In this document: positions 7,293-16,213 of the stretch, one piece after another
Position numbering within the stretch: position 1 is the stretch's first letter
How the letters are laid out: every line of letters begins with the position of its first letter
NCBI RefSeq assembly: GCF_023168145.1
Contig: NZ_BQYK01000002.1
Span: 353,539 to 395,535 of the forward strand
Source of the DNA: Sporosarcina sp. NCCP-2222
GTDB taxonomy: Bacteria; Bacillota; Bacilli; Bacillales_A; Planococcaceae
DNA length: 41,997 bases
Direction: 5' to 3'
Translations under genes and position numbers: made by a program
Notes under the pieces: generated by a model
Told to the model about the DNA's origin: nothing
The model's input: only the letters and a program-made list of their open reading frames with translations
Database searches by the model: none

Positions 7293-8279
7293 TTATTTAG
7301 AAACCCTATCCTTATCCGTCACATACCGGTTGAGGAACTGGTTCATCTTTTGCTTGTAAGCATCCCCTGCAAGAGCAAACGACTCGCCATGATTCGCTTT
7401 CGCCACTAGGAAAATATCCTTTTCACTTGCCGTATTGCGATAAAGATCCTCTGCCATTTCAGTTGGCACGAACGTATCGCTTTTACCGTGGATATATAGG
7501 ATCGGAATGCGCGTCCGTTTCACTTCCTTTAAGGCACTCGCCTCTCGGAATGAATAGCCGGCTCTGAATTTCGTTACCATGCTCGTTCCATCCAGCAACG
7601 GAAATGCAGGAAGATGGAACATCCTGTTCATTTGGTAAGTAAATAACGAATAGACCGACTCATACGGGCTATCCGCGATGATCGCCTTTACTTGGCGGGG
7701 AAGCTCTTCCTCTCCACTAGCCATTAATACCGTCGCGGCTCCCATCGAAAGCCCATGATAGGCAACTTCCGTGTCGGGCCCTAATTTCTTGACCAACTGA
7801 TCCGTCCAATCTATTAAATCCAACCGGTCCGGCCAGCCAAAACCGTAATAATCTCCTTCGCTTTTGCCATGCCCTCTCGCATCCGGCATGAAGATGTTAT
7901 ACCCTAATTCATTATGATAATACTGTCCGAACAGCCCCATCTGTTTCGCATTGCCAAGATACCCATGTGTCAAAATGACCAGCTTTTTGGTAGGCTTGGC
8001 AGCTGGCAAATAGTATCCGGACAGTTGTAATCCATCACGCGACGTCAGGCTCATGCGTTCAAATTTCTGATCAGCGACCCACTGTCTCCAGTCACCTTTC
8101 AAATAAAGCTCAAGTGTTTGATCCGCTACTTCCAAGTCCGCATTTTTCTCTAAATACTCTTTCGGACCTCGCTTGATTGCCAGATCATAGAAGAAAAAAC
8201 TACCTGCCACTTGAACTGCAAGAAACCCGATTGCCAATAGAATCAATATCTTTCTCCAATTGATTCGTATCGTACTCAT
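7293..8279 (-). CDS. membrane-anchored alpha/beta hydrolase
   Basis: The 328-residue protein has one N-terminal membrane segment (residues 11-30) and a hydrolase domain with Ser178 (GLSMG), Asp268 (GKSDTFVP) and His297 (NHGES); the pattern PDARGHGKSEG is also typical. It is probably anchored with the catalytic domain outside. It belongs to the YqkD/YfkM-like group of Bacillales hydrolases, of unknown substrate. A clear paralogue lies at 12320-13273. The start ATG is followed by basic residues before the membrane segment. Confidence 0.82.
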   Translation of the reverse strand: MSTIRINWRKILILLAIGFLAVQVAGSFFFYDLAIKRGPKEYLEKNADLEVADQTLELYLKGDWRQWVADQKFERMSLTSRDGLQLSGYYLPAAKPTKKLVILTHGYLGNAKQMGLFGQYYHNELGYNIFMPDARGHGKSEGDYYGFGWPDRLDLIDWTDQLVKKLGPDTEVAYHGLSMGAATVLMASGEEELPRQVKAIIADSPYESVYSLFTYQMNRMFHLPAFPLLDGTSMVTKFRAGYSFREASALKEVKRTRIPILYIHGKSDTFVPTEMAEDLYRNTASEKDIFLVAKANHGESFALAGDAYKQKMNQFLNRYVTDKDRVSK

Positions 8280-8448
8280 TCCCCTTCACTCTGTCTTGTG
8301 ACATTCTCGATGTCTAGCATTAATATACAATAAAAGTCAGCCGGAATAAATAAGATATTTGAAAATACACAAATTTGCCATGGAGAATTCAGGCGTATAA
8401 GATTCGTAACCACACGAACACTAAGGCAAGTAAAGGAGGAATCTGAGG

Positions 8449-9033
8449 ATGGAGTATATATGGAAAACGCTTCTCATCTTTATTGTCGCTACTGTGCTTT
8501 TACGAATTAGCGGCAGAAAATCCATTTCCGAAATGACAGTCCCTCAAGTCGTCGTCTTGTTTTCACTTGGTACGTTAATCATCCAACCTGTCACAGGCCA
8601 TGGTCTCTGGACTACATTCGGGCTTGCTGCCATACTCATCGCCTGCCTAATTATCACTGAATGGCTACAATTAAAGTTCGATAAATCAGAATCAATCATA
8701 ACCTCTAAAGGCAAACCTATTATCATCAACGGTAAACTGCAAACAAAAAATATGAAAAAAATGAGATTGACGGTGGATCAGCTAGAAGCCCGACTACGCC
8801 AAGTCGGCATATCCGCCACTCAAGATGTCAAACATGCAACGCTTGAACCAAACGGACAACTGGGATATGAATTACAGGATGCCAAAAAACCCGCCACAAA
8901 AGAAGACATTCAAACGCTCATTCATTTAATACAGACCGGGGAACTCAAGCTACCGAGCGAAACACCATCAAACAATATCTTCGTTGAAACAATAACCAAA
9001 CAATCCAGTAATGAGAGTGATTTCTTAAAATAA
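8449..9033 (+). CDS. DUF421 (YetF-like) membrane protein
   Basis: A 194-residue protein with two or three N-terminal membrane segments (about residues 6-20, 30-47, 52-68) and a soluble C-terminal domain with the DUF421/YetF pattern (SGRKSISEMT, GKPIIINGKLQTKNMKKM, RLTVDQLEARLRQVGI). Relatives in Bacillus include YetF and YdfS; their role in spores or the envelope is poorly known. The ATG follows AAAGGAGGAATCTGAGG. Downstream are a perfect hairpin and the first large repeat array. Confidence 0.85.
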   Translation: MEYIWKTLLIFIVATVLLRISGRKSISEMTVPQVVVLFSLGTLIIQPVTGHGLWTTFGLAAILIACLIITEWLQLKFDKSESIITSKGKPIIINGKLQTKNMKKMRLTVDQLEARLRQVGISATQDVKHATLEPNGQLGYELQDAKKPATKEDIQTLIHLIQTGELKLPSETPSNNIFVETITKQSSNESDFLK

Positions 9034-9061
9034 AAGTGAGCTCGTAGTATCTAACCGGCCA

Positions 9062-9094
9062 AAGATCGAACGCCAGGCAACGGCGTTCGATCTT
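9062..9094 (+). terminator. perfect hairpin containing the array core
   Basis: AAGATCGAACGCC and GGCGTTCGATCTT pair over 13 bp with a 7-base loop, 28 bases past the DUF421 stop. There is no strong T-tract. The left arm contains GAACGCCAG, the core of the array that begins 27 bases later. Confidence 0.6.
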
Positions 9095-9120
9095 GGATGC
9101 TAGATGACTGAATATCGGGT

Positions 9121-9540
9121 TGAACGCCAGTAAATCCAGATGAACGCCAGATTATTGAGCTCAACGCCAGTAATTCCAGATGAACGCCAGATTATTGAGC
9201 TGAACGCCAGTAAGTCCGGGTGAACGCCAGATTATTGAGCTGAACGCCAGTAAATCCGGGTGAACGCCAGATTATTGAGATGAACGCCAGTAAATCCAGA
9301 CGAACGCCAGATTATTGAGATGAACGCCAGTAATTCCGGGTGAACGCCAGATTATTGAGCTGAACGCCAGTAATTCCGGACGAACGCCAGATTATCGAGC
9401 CGAACGCCAGTAAATCCAGATGAACGCCAGATTATTGAGCTGAACGCCAGTAATTCCGGGTGAACGCCAGTAATTCCGGGTGAACGCCAGATTATCGAGC
9501 TGAACGCCAGTAATTCCGGGTGAACGCCAGATAACTAGGA
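9121..9540. repeat. tandem array of 21 units of 20 bp (core TGAACGCCAG)
   Basis: Twenty-one head-to-tail 20-bp units fill exactly 420 bp. Each has the 10-bp core TGAACGCCAG (rarely CGAACGCCAG or TCAACGCCAG) and a 10-bp spacer of one of two kinds: TAAWTCCRGR (11 units) or ATTATTGAGM (9 units, one C variant); the last spacer is ATAACTAGGA. The two kinds alternate, giving a 40-bp super-unit, broken once at 9441-9480. It is not a CRISPR: spacers are short and repetitive, and no cas gene is near. No gene is visible in it. Confidence 0.95.
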
Positions 9541-9612
9541 CAAACGCCGTTGTCAGTTCTCTTGAAGCTACAGTATGGTTCGAGACGCCATATGATTACT
9601 GTCTTGCCCAAA

Positions 9613-9774
9613 TTAATGGATACAAGAGCCATATTGGCAGCGGCTAGTGCCAGCTATTTTATCCGGCGCCTGAGCTGCTGCCTCTTCTCCAAATATATCC
9701 CTAACTATAGTTGCCTGCGCAACCGCCACTTTAACAATGCGGTGTGCAAAATGCACGCCATCCCAACCATTCAT
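9613..9774 (-). CDS. possible 53-residue protein translationally coupled to the vWA gene
   Basis: The stop of the vWA lipoprotein gene overlaps an ATG (TGATG), and the frame runs 53 codons to a TAA. The predicted peptide starts MNGWDGVHFAHRIVKVAVAQ and ends SRCQYGSCIH, with an acidic, alanine-rich middle and a two-Cys tail. There is no strong independent ribosome site, so expression would depend on coupling. It resembles nothing I recognise. It could be a chance frame or the remnant of a longer gene cut by the repeat array. Confidence 0.35.
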   Translation of the reverse strand: MNGWDGVHFAHRIVKVAVAQATIVRDIFGEEAAAQAPDKIAGTSRCQYGSCIH

Positions 9775-11177
9775 CACTCATTCTCTAATTCCTTTTTCCA
9801 TTTTTCTTGCCATGCTTGCACGGCATCGTCAATTTCTTTCATTGCTTTTTCTGCTTCTTCGCCCTTTTGGTCTTTCAAGCCCACAAAATGTGCATCGCGC
9901 AGTTCACCCATCTGTTTTGCCAGTTCAATTACTTTACTTCCTTCTTCTTCATCGATTAACTTTTGATTCTTCAAGTAGTAAGCAGCATCCACAATCCGAA
10001 TCCTTTCGCGGGTTGATAAATTAGAGAGTGGATCGTAGATGGCGTACAAATCTTCCCATTGGTGAACCATTTCATGCAGTTTCACGCCTTGTTGACTCAG
10101 GACTTGCATCATGCTTGGTTTCCATTTTTTAATTAACACGCCTTCGAATTCTGATTGGTTCCGAACAGTTGCATATTGCCCGCCGCCTGCTTCCGCAACT
10201 TGCTTCAATTGGGCTTGCCCTTCGTCGTCGACATCGAATCCAATAATATTTACTTTTGCTTCAATATCACTTACGTTCAATTGCTTTGCGGCTTCGACGG
10301 GATCTCCGCCGCACGTTTCTATCCCATCGCTGACAATGTAGACAATATTTCGGTATTCCTCCCTGTCGTAAGATGCCAGATAGACGGCCGCTTTTTCAAT
10401 TGCACCGGCCAGTGGCGTCCAGCCGCTTGCTCCAAACGATTCCATTGCGTCATGAAACGAGTTTTTGTCATATGAGGAAAGCGGGTACACTTCATCTATA
10501 GCTCCGCAAGATAACCCCTTGTCCGCTTGCGTGCCTGCTCCTTTATGTCCATACGCAAAGAGCGCCACGTTCACTTCATTATCGAGCTGGCTCGTGAAGT
10601 TCTCGATAGCCTCCTTGGCCAGGTCCATCTTCACCCGGCCATCGACCTCTCCCTTCATGCTGCCGCTCGCATCCATAAGGATGACAACATTTGTCTTTTG
10701 CCTCTTGGCAATTTCGATTTCATCTTCGCCATCCGGCAGCTCCGGCATGACGTATCCGTGCTCATAAGAAGCCAGCTGTTCATAAAGTCCTTTATATTGC
10801 CCTGACCCGAGTTGAAAAACTAGGTAGTCATAAATTTCATCCGCCTCTGCCTCTGGATGGTCCTTGAAGTAAGAAGACAATTGTTCTTTCATCATGTCGC
10901 TAAACTCATCCTCGTAATACCGGAAATATTTCACATAATCTACCGTTCGGGCCGCCTCGATTTTCGGATCCATATTTTCCTCAATCAGTTTCCCTGCTGG
11001 TTGCTCGATCATTTCTTCAACTGTTCGAGCTGCTGTTGGGATCACTTCCTCCGCCACTTCAGCCACAGTGGATTCTGGCGCCGCTTCCACCTTTTTCGTT
11101 TCCTTCTGATCCGAACAAGCAATCAATCCTAAACAGCATATAATAAGCCACCCAACATGCCATTTCTTTGATTTCAT
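9774..11177 (-). CDS. von Willebrand factor A domain lipoprotein
   Basis: The 467-residue protein has a lipoprotein signal peptide with lipobox LIAC (Cys21), a Glu/Ala-rich linker, then a vWA domain with a complete metal-binding MIDAS site: DASGSM (Asp169-Ser173), Thr254 in GWTPL and Asp284 in SDGIE. A helical C-terminal segment ends in EKWKKELENE. vWA domains bind protein partners through the bound metal; the protein should be attached to the outer face of the membrane. Similar Bacillales lipoproteins are uncharacterised. The stop is shared with the small downstream ORF. Confidence 0.88.
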   Translation of the reverse strand: MKSKKWHVGWLIICCLGLIACSDQKETKKVEAAPESTVAEVAEEVIPTAARTVEEMIEQPAGKLIEENMDPKIEAARTVDYVKYFRYYEDEFSDMMKEQLSSYFKDHPEAEADEIYDYLVFQLGSGQYKGLYEQLASYEHGYVMPELPDGEDEIEIAKRQKTNVVILMDASGSMKGEVDGRVKMDLAKEAIENFTSQLDNEVNVALFAYGHKGAGTQADKGLSCGAIDEVYPLSSYDKNSFHDAMESFGASGWTPLAGAIEKAAVYLASYDREEYRNIVYIVSDGIETCGGDPVEAAKQLNVSDIEAKVNIIGFDVDDEGQAQLKQVAEAGGGQYATVRNQSEFEGVLIKKWKPSMMQVLSQQGVKLHEMVHQWEDLYAIYDPLSNLSTRERIRIVDAAYYLKNQKLIDEEEGSKVIELAKQMGELRDAHFVGLKDQKGEEAEKAMKEIDDAVQAWQEKWKKELENE

Positions 11178-11371
11178 GTAAACTCCTCCCCTATGAACAT
11201 CTACACTTCACTACGGTTTATTGAAGAGATAAGTTCCTATGAGCAAGGACCCGAATTTACTAGTGGGCATTTCCGCCTCCCCTCAAAACCAAGTCTTCCA
11301 CCTAACCTTTCTACAAAGAAATGTGAGAAAATAAGCCTGTTACCACATTACCAAACTGGGAGGGTATGTAT

Positions 11372-12214
11372 ATGACCAATCATTTGCAAGGAACTACAAC
11401 ATTGCATAACGGAGTGGAAATGCCTTGGTTAGGGCTTGGCGTGTTTAAAGTGCAAGAGGGACCGGAAGTAGTCGATGCAGTAAAAACGGCTATTCGCCAT
11501 GGATATCGGAGCATCGATACGGCAGCCGTTTATAAGAATGAAGAAGGGGTGGGCCAGGCAATCCGCGAGGCCATTGAAGAAAACGGCTTGAAGCGCGAGG
11601 ATTTGTTCATCACTTCTAAGGTCTGGAATTCGGATCAAGGGTACGACTCGACAGTTGAGGCTTATGAGATCAGTTTACAGAAACTCGGTTTGGATTATTT
11701 GGATTTGTATCTTGTTCATTGGCCTGTTAAAGGGAAATATAAAGAAACGTGGCGCGCGTTGGAAACACTCTACAAAGAAGAGAAAGTTCGCACGATTGGC
11801 GTCAGCAATTTCAAAGTTCATCATCTTGAAGATTTACTAGAAGATGCGACAATCATTCCGATGGTCAATCAAGTGGAATATCATCCGCAATTGACGCAAA
11901 CGGAAGTGAAAGCATTTTGTGAAACGCATAATATCCGGCTTGAAGCGTGGTCACCGCTCGCTCAGGGTCAATTGCTCGACAATCCGGTCCTATCGGAGAT
12001 TGCCAATACCTATAGCAAATCGGTCGCACAAATCATTATCCGCTGGGACTTGCAGAACGGCGTGGTGACGATTCCAAAATCGATTAACGAAAGCCGAATT
12101 GTAGAGAATGCCAATGTATTTGATTTCCAATTGACAGACGAAGAAATGGAACGGATCAACCAGTTGAACGAGGACAAGCGCGTTGGTCCCGACCCAGATC
12201 ATATCGACTTTTAA
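11372..12214 (+). CDS. aldo/keto reductase (YtbE/YvgN type)
   Basis: A 280-residue TIM-barrel NADPH-dependent reductase with the catalytic tetrad Asp49, Tyr54, Lys83 and His116 (SIDTAAVY, TSKVW, LVHWP) and the cofactor loop PKSINESRI. In B. subtilis such enzymes reduce glyoxals and other reactive aldehydes. I chose the ATG at 11372, 7 bases from GGGAGGG; the ATG at 11366 is too close to it. Single gene with its own terminator. Confidence 0.92.
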   Translation: MTNHLQGTTTLHNGVEMPWLGLGVFKVQEGPEVVDAVKTAIRHGYRSIDTAAVYKNEEGVGQAIREAIEENGLKREDLFITSKVWNSDQGYDSTVEAYEISLQKLGLDYLDLYLVHWPVKGKYKETWRALETLYKEEKVRTIGVSNFKVHHLEDLLEDATIIPMVNQVEYHPQLTQTEVKAFCETHNIRLEAWSPLAQGQLLDNPVLSEIANTYSKSVAQIIIRWDLQNGVVTIPKSINESRIVENANVFDFQLTDEEMERINQLNEDKRVGPDPDHIDF

Positions 12215-12220
12215 GTATGG

Positions 12221-12248
12221 AAGACACCTTTGACGAGGTGTCTTTTTT
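12221..12248 (+). terminator. terminator of the aldo/keto reductase gene
   Basis: AAGACACCT and AGGTGTCTT form a 9-bp stem followed by a run of T. Confidence 0.9.
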
Positions 12249-12319
12249 CGTCTCACATTGAAATCCTTGTCATATGGCACGTCCTAAAATGATACGATGA
12301 AAGGCAAGGGGGAATGGCA

Positions 12320-13273
12320 ATGAAACGCAAAATTGGCATCGCGATCGGGAGTCTGGCTGCTATCCTAGTGGTTGTCCTGGTCATTGCGGGCAATTATTTT
12401 TACAATCAAGGCGTGAAGCGCGGTACGGAAGTGGAGCTGCATACTGAGTCTGAGGCTGTGAATGCGGTGGCAAGTGATGCGGATCAACAGCTACTGCTTG
12501 AAGCAAAAGAGTGGTTTGATTCACAGGAACGCCTGCCGATAGAGATGAAATCATTTGATGGACTGCGGTTGCATGCGCAGTATATCCAACATGGGGATCG
12601 CTCAGATAAAGCGGTCATCCTGGCACATGGTTTCCGTAACTCAGGGGATAATATGGGCAAATTAGCGAAGATGTATTACGACCTCGGTTTCGACGTGTTA
12701 CTGCCCGATGCACGGGGACACGGAAATAGTGAAGGCGAGTATATTGGCTATGGCTGGCACGACCGGCTTGATTATAAAGACTGGATCGATAACCTGATGG
12801 AAGAGCATGGAACGAAACAAATCATTTTGCATGGCAATTCCATGGGAGCCGCCACAGTACTGATGACGAGTGGCGAAAAGCTTCCTCCCGAAGTGAAAGG
12901 GATTGTCGCGGACAGTGCGTATAGCACCGTGAAAGAGGAACTGACCCATCAACTGAAATCCATTTACAATCTTCCATCGTTTCCGTTGCTGCAAGTGACA
13001 AGCATTGTAACCAAAATACGCGCCGGCTACACGTTTGAAGAGGCGTCTGCTCTTGACCAGGTGAAGAAGAATCAAGTTCCACTCCTGCTCATTCATGGCG
13101 ACTCGGACGATTTGGTGCCGACAGAAATGGCCTATGAGCTGTACGACGCAGCAGGTGGCGAAAAGGAATTATGGATTGTGCCGAACGCCGGCCATACGAA
13201 GGCATTCGATAATGGAACAGCGGAATATGCTGAACGGATCCAAAGGTTTGTCGAGCATGTGTTAGCGCAATAA
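12320..13273 (+). CDS. membrane-anchored alpha/beta hydrolase, paralogue of 7293-8279
   Basis: A 317-residue protein with an N-terminal membrane segment (about 6-24) and the triad Ser174 (GNSMG), Asp263 (GDSDDLVP) and His292 (NAGHT). The segments PDARGHGNSEGEY, GAATVLMTSGE and RAGYTFEEASAL match the paralogue almost residue by residue. Presumably an extracytoplasmic esterase-like enzyme of unknown substrate. The ATG at 12320 has an AAGGGGG site 7-8 bases upstream; an ATG at 12314 is too close. Confidence 0.82.
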   Translation: MKRKIGIAIGSLAAILVVVLVIAGNYFYNQGVKRGTEVELHTESEAVNAVASDADQQLLLEAKEWFDSQERLPIEMKSFDGLRLHAQYIQHGDRSDKAVILAHGFRNSGDNMGKLAKMYYDLGFDVLLPDARGHGNSEGEYIGYGWHDRLDYKDWIDNLMEEHGTKQIILHGNSMGAATVLMTSGEKLPPEVKGIVADSAYSTVKEELTHQLKSIYNLPSFPLLQVTSIVTKIRAGYTFEEASALDQVKKNQVPLLLIHGDSDDLVPTEMAYELYDAAGGEKELWIVPNAGHTKAFDNGTAEYAERIQRFVEHVLAQ

Positions 13274-13306
13274 AAACCTAGACCTCTTCTGTACATTATA
13301 TAAAAA

Positions 13307-13350
13307 GGAAAGCCACAAATCGACCGAGCCTGGTCCATTTGTGGCTTTTC
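13307..13350. terminator. bidirectional terminator
   Basis: AAAGCCACAAAT pairs with ATTTGTGGCTTT, with an inner GACC/GGTC helix. It separates the plus-strand hydrolase from the convergent small gene at 13355. Confidence 0.8.
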
Positions 13351-13354
13351 CAAA

Positions 13355-13486
13355 TCACTTCTTCTCGTTTTTCTTCAGTGCGTTATCTGCACGTTTAAAA
13401 TCCTTGGCATATAGCACTTCCTGGGTGTCTCTCAATCCATTGTTCTTTTCGGTTAACCGTTCGTGAGGCTGCTTCTTTTCGTTCAT
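13355..13486 (-). CDS. small YfhE-like protein
   Basis: A 43-residue, highly charged protein with the motif NNGLRDTQEVLYAKDFKRAD, which resembles the small Bacillales YfhE family as I remember it. Function unknown. The ATG at 13486 follows AAAGGAGGG with good spacing; longer in-frame starts lie upstream of that ribosome site and are not needed. Terminated by the shared hairpin. Confidence 0.6.
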   Translation of the reverse strand: MNEKKQPHERLTEKNNGLRDTQEVLYAKDFKRADNALKKNEKK

Positions 13487-13565
13487 GGCAAACCCTCCTT
13501 TCTGGCGACCTTCTTTATCGTTTTTCCGTTTTACCGCATGGCTAAACTTGTCCAGCTTCATCCTT

Positions 13566-15764
13566 TTAATGGAACAACCCGGACTCTCTTGATTTCCGCA
13601 GCAATTGATGCGTCTTCCGGTTAATCATTTCCTTTAAGAAGTAGCCGATGAAAAAGATGGCCATGCCTGTTAGAAGCAAGAAGGTAAAATCGGTCAACAC
13701 CCGTTTCCAAACAATCCCGCCGACTGCTTCCCGCATCAGGTCGATGGCATAGGTGAAGGGCAGTCCCGGATTGATCCATTGGAAGAATTCCGGCAGCAGC
13801 ATGACGGGATACGTGCCGCCCGAGCCGGCAATTTGAAGGACGAGCAAAATGATGGCAAGCGCCTTCCCGACATCGCCGAACAACGTGACGAGCGTGTATA
13901 CGAGCGTCATGAAAATGACACTGATAAAGAGACCGAAGACAATAAACCATGCCGGGTTATTCGCTTTTACCCCTAACAGCGTCAGGTCTCCGACGGTGAC
14001 AATTATCGTTTGAAGAAATCCGATTGTTAGGAAGGTCATCAGCTTGCCGACATAGACTTGGCGTGCACTCATTTCCTCGTGATTTTCCGCGTCCGTCGAT
14101 AAGAGGGAAATTAATAATAGGCAGCCGACCCAGATGGAAAGCACCGTATAAAACGGCGTCATCCCGGTGCCGTAATTCTTGATTGGAAATAGCTTATTCT
14201 CATTCAATACGATGGGCTCTTCGAAAAAGCTCCTTTCTGCCTGTGGGTCATTTTGCAGCAGCTGAATGATTTCATTAATATCCGTTTCGCCTTTTAATTC
14301 CCTGATCCTGTTCGCCAAGCTTTTCACCTTTTCCGAGACATAGGGATATTCCGCCATCACTTGATCAAGCATGCCCTGTCCGTCCTTTAGATGGGTAGAT
14401 GTGCTGGCTAGGACGCGTTCCACTACCGGAATCGTCGTTTGAATTTCAACGAGCATGGACCGTCCTTGCTGCAATGTGGCTTTCGCCCGTTTCACTTCGC
14501 TTCGTACGGTCGGTTCAATCGTCTGCTCATATTCGGCAATGAACTGATCGAGGCTAACGGAAACACGGCCTGAGATGTCTTGCAGGTCAGCAAGCGTTTG
14601 TTTCATTTGTTGCTCCTTGCCTTCCACGAGCCCATTCAATGTGCGTGCGTTCGTTTGGGCTTCTGTCATGAGAGCTTTAATTTCCCCTGTCCGGTCAATG
14701 GCATCCTGCAATCGTTTATCGCGTTCTGGATTTGCCGGAACGCTCTCCCCTTCCTCAGTTGGTTTTGACTCAGCCGCCATATCACGGAGCCATATAAGAT
14801 CTGCCTGAATGGCATCTACTTTCCCAATAGCATTTGTCATTCGGGTGTCCACTCGTTCTTTTGCTTGGTCTAATTCGGTGAAATCGATTTGGGCATTCCC
14901 GACTTTTGTCAGAAAATCATTTGTTTCCTTCGATATTCGGGATGCTGTATTTAAATCTTGTTGAATAGTCGGGGCCATCTCGTTTAGTCTGGCTTCTGCT
15001 TGATTTAAAAAACCGAGAGTCCGGTCGATGGTGCCCAGCCCTTCTGAAACTGTCTGCTTCGCAACGGGCACTTTATTTTGCGCCTGGCGAATCAACTGGC
15101 GTGCCGACTTTGCATCATTCCGTGTGCCGACCAGTGTTTCATGAATGGCGGGCAGCTTCTGCTCTATATCAAAAATGTAATTTTCAAATCGCTCGATGTC
15201 CGGCAAGTCTTTCTGAATTTCGACTCCGAGTTGATTAAACAGGTCAAAAATAACCTCGTTCACTGTGGCAATAAACTGGCTGCTCACCTTCTCCACAATG
15301 ACGCTGGCCCCTTTTTCTGTAATTTTCGGGGCAATGGAGTTCAATTTCTCATTTACGTAATAGTCGATTTGAGATTTTTCAGGCTCACCGGAAATAACCG
15401 TTCCAAGACGTTCCGAAAAATCTTCCGGTATGATTAAAACCGCAAAATAATCACCATATTCAATTCCATCCATTGCCTGCTCACGTGTCGTGAAGTTCCA
15501 GTCCATATCCCGATTGTGCTTCAAGGTGTCGACGAGCTGTCCTCCCACATCAATCGGTTCATCCCGTATGGTCGCCCCTTTGTCTTCATTGACAACCGCT
15601 ACCGGCAACTGGTCTGTGTTCGCATACGGATCCCACGAAGCATATATATTCAGCCACGCATACAAAGAAGGGAGAATGATCAGCCCCCCGATAATGACCG
15701 CAGCGACCCAGTTGCGGCTCAAATTTTTTAAATCCGACATATAGATGGACCAGCTTTTGCGCAC
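13566..15764 (-). CDS. YhgE/Pip family membrane protein
   Basis: A 732-residue protein with one membrane segment near residues 18-38, a long extracytoplasmic region (about 40-510) rich in heptad-like helices, and five to six C-terminal membrane segments (from PFYTVLSIWVGCLLLISLL onward). This is the architecture of YhgE/Pip (phage infection protein), related to ABC-2-type permeases and to ESX/type VII-linked proteins. I use the GTG at 15764 (VRKSWSIYMSDLKNL), preceded by GGGGAGGG; the frame extends 44 codons upstream without a site. Single gene, divergent from the cobalamin riboswitch. Confidence 0.85.
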   Translation of the reverse strand: MRKSWSIYMSDLKNLSRNWVAAVIIGGLIILPSLYAWLNIYASWDPYANTDQLPVAVVNEDKGATIRDEPIDVGGQLVDTLKHNRDMDWNFTTREQAMDGIEYGDYFAVLIIPEDFSERLGTVISGEPEKSQIDYYVNEKLNSIAPKITEKGASVIVEKVSSQFIATVNEVIFDLFNQLGVEIQKDLPDIERFENYIFDIEQKLPAIHETLVGTRNDAKSARQLIRQAQNKVPVAKQTVSEGLGTIDRTLGFLNQAEARLNEMAPTIQQDLNTASRISKETNDFLTKVGNAQIDFTELDQAKERVDTRMTNAIGKVDAIQADLIWLRDMAAESKPTEEGESVPANPERDKRLQDAIDRTGEIKALMTEAQTNARTLNGLVEGKEQQMKQTLADLQDISGRVSVSLDQFIAEYEQTIEPTVRSEVKRAKATLQQGRSMLVEIQTTIPVVERVLASTSTHLKDGQGMLDQVMAEYPYVSEKVKSLANRIRELKGETDINEIIQLLQNDPQAERSFFEEPIVLNENKLFPIKNYGTGMTPFYTVLSIWVGCLLLISLLSTDAENHEEMSARQVYVGKLMTFLTIGFLQTIIVTVGDLTLLGVKANNPAWFIVFGLFISVIFMTLVYTLVTLFGDVGKALAIILLVLQIAGSGGTYPVMLLPEFFQWINPGLPFTYAIDLMREAVGGIVWKRVLTDFTFLLLTGMAIFFIGYFLKEMINRKTHQLLRKSRESGLFH

Positions 15765-15835
15765 GTTGCCACCCTCCCCGTTTCCACTTTTCGCCCAAAG
15801 TATACCCTTCCTCCAGGCTGCCGAATCATGCACTG

Positions 15836-15864
15836 TTCCATGCCTGCAATTTGTATGGTACAAT
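15836..15864 (+). promoter_or_regulatory. candidate promoter of the cobalamin operon
   Basis: TTCCAT (15836-15841), 17 bp, TACAAT (15859-15864). The -35 is weak; the position fits the riboswitch start. Confidence 0.4.
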
Positions 15865-15887
15865 CGTCTAGTTGAATAAATAGTTGA

Positions 15888-16040
15888 AAGAGTCATAGAA
15901 ACCTATGTGAATGGGGAATCCGGTTAAAATCCGGAACTGTTTCCGCAACTGTACGTGTGGACGAAGTGAGAATATGCCACTGTTCGTAAAGAATGGGAAG
16001 GCTCTCGCCGAGAATGAAGCACAAGTCAGGATACCCGCTT
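15888..16040 (+). ncRNA. cobalamin (B12) riboswitch
   Basis: Hallmarks in order are GTGAATGGGGAATCCGG, TTAAAATCCGGAACTGT, TTCCGCAACTGT, GCCACTG (15976-15982), GGGAAGGC, and the B12 box AAGTCAGGATACC (16023-16035). These match the adenosylcobalamin-binding class. The expression platform is the terminator at 16129-16155, so binding of the cofactor should reduce expression of the two genes downstream. Confidence 0.95.
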
Positions 16041-16128
16041 TTTCAATGTGTATTTTGCTCCTTCGGAAAAAAGGGAAGATACGACATATTGGATTAGTAG
16101 GCATTTGTTGCTATAGATCTGTTTGTCG

Positions 16129-16155
16129 CCACCCATCTCCCTGGGTGGTTTTTTT
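16129..16155 (+). terminator. riboswitch expression-platform terminator
   Basis: CCACCCA and TGGGTGG form a 7-bp stem followed by seven T, between the riboswitch aptamer and the first coding region. Confidence 0.88.
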
Positions 16156-16213
16156 CATTGGCGCCAGAAGCGGAATACATCATTTATTCGAAAGAAAAGG
16201 AGGAAGAGATATC

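Noticed and set aside
9121..9540. CRISPR array
   Set aside because: The repeat is only 10 bp, spacers are two recurring 10-mers and not unique, and no cas genes are present.
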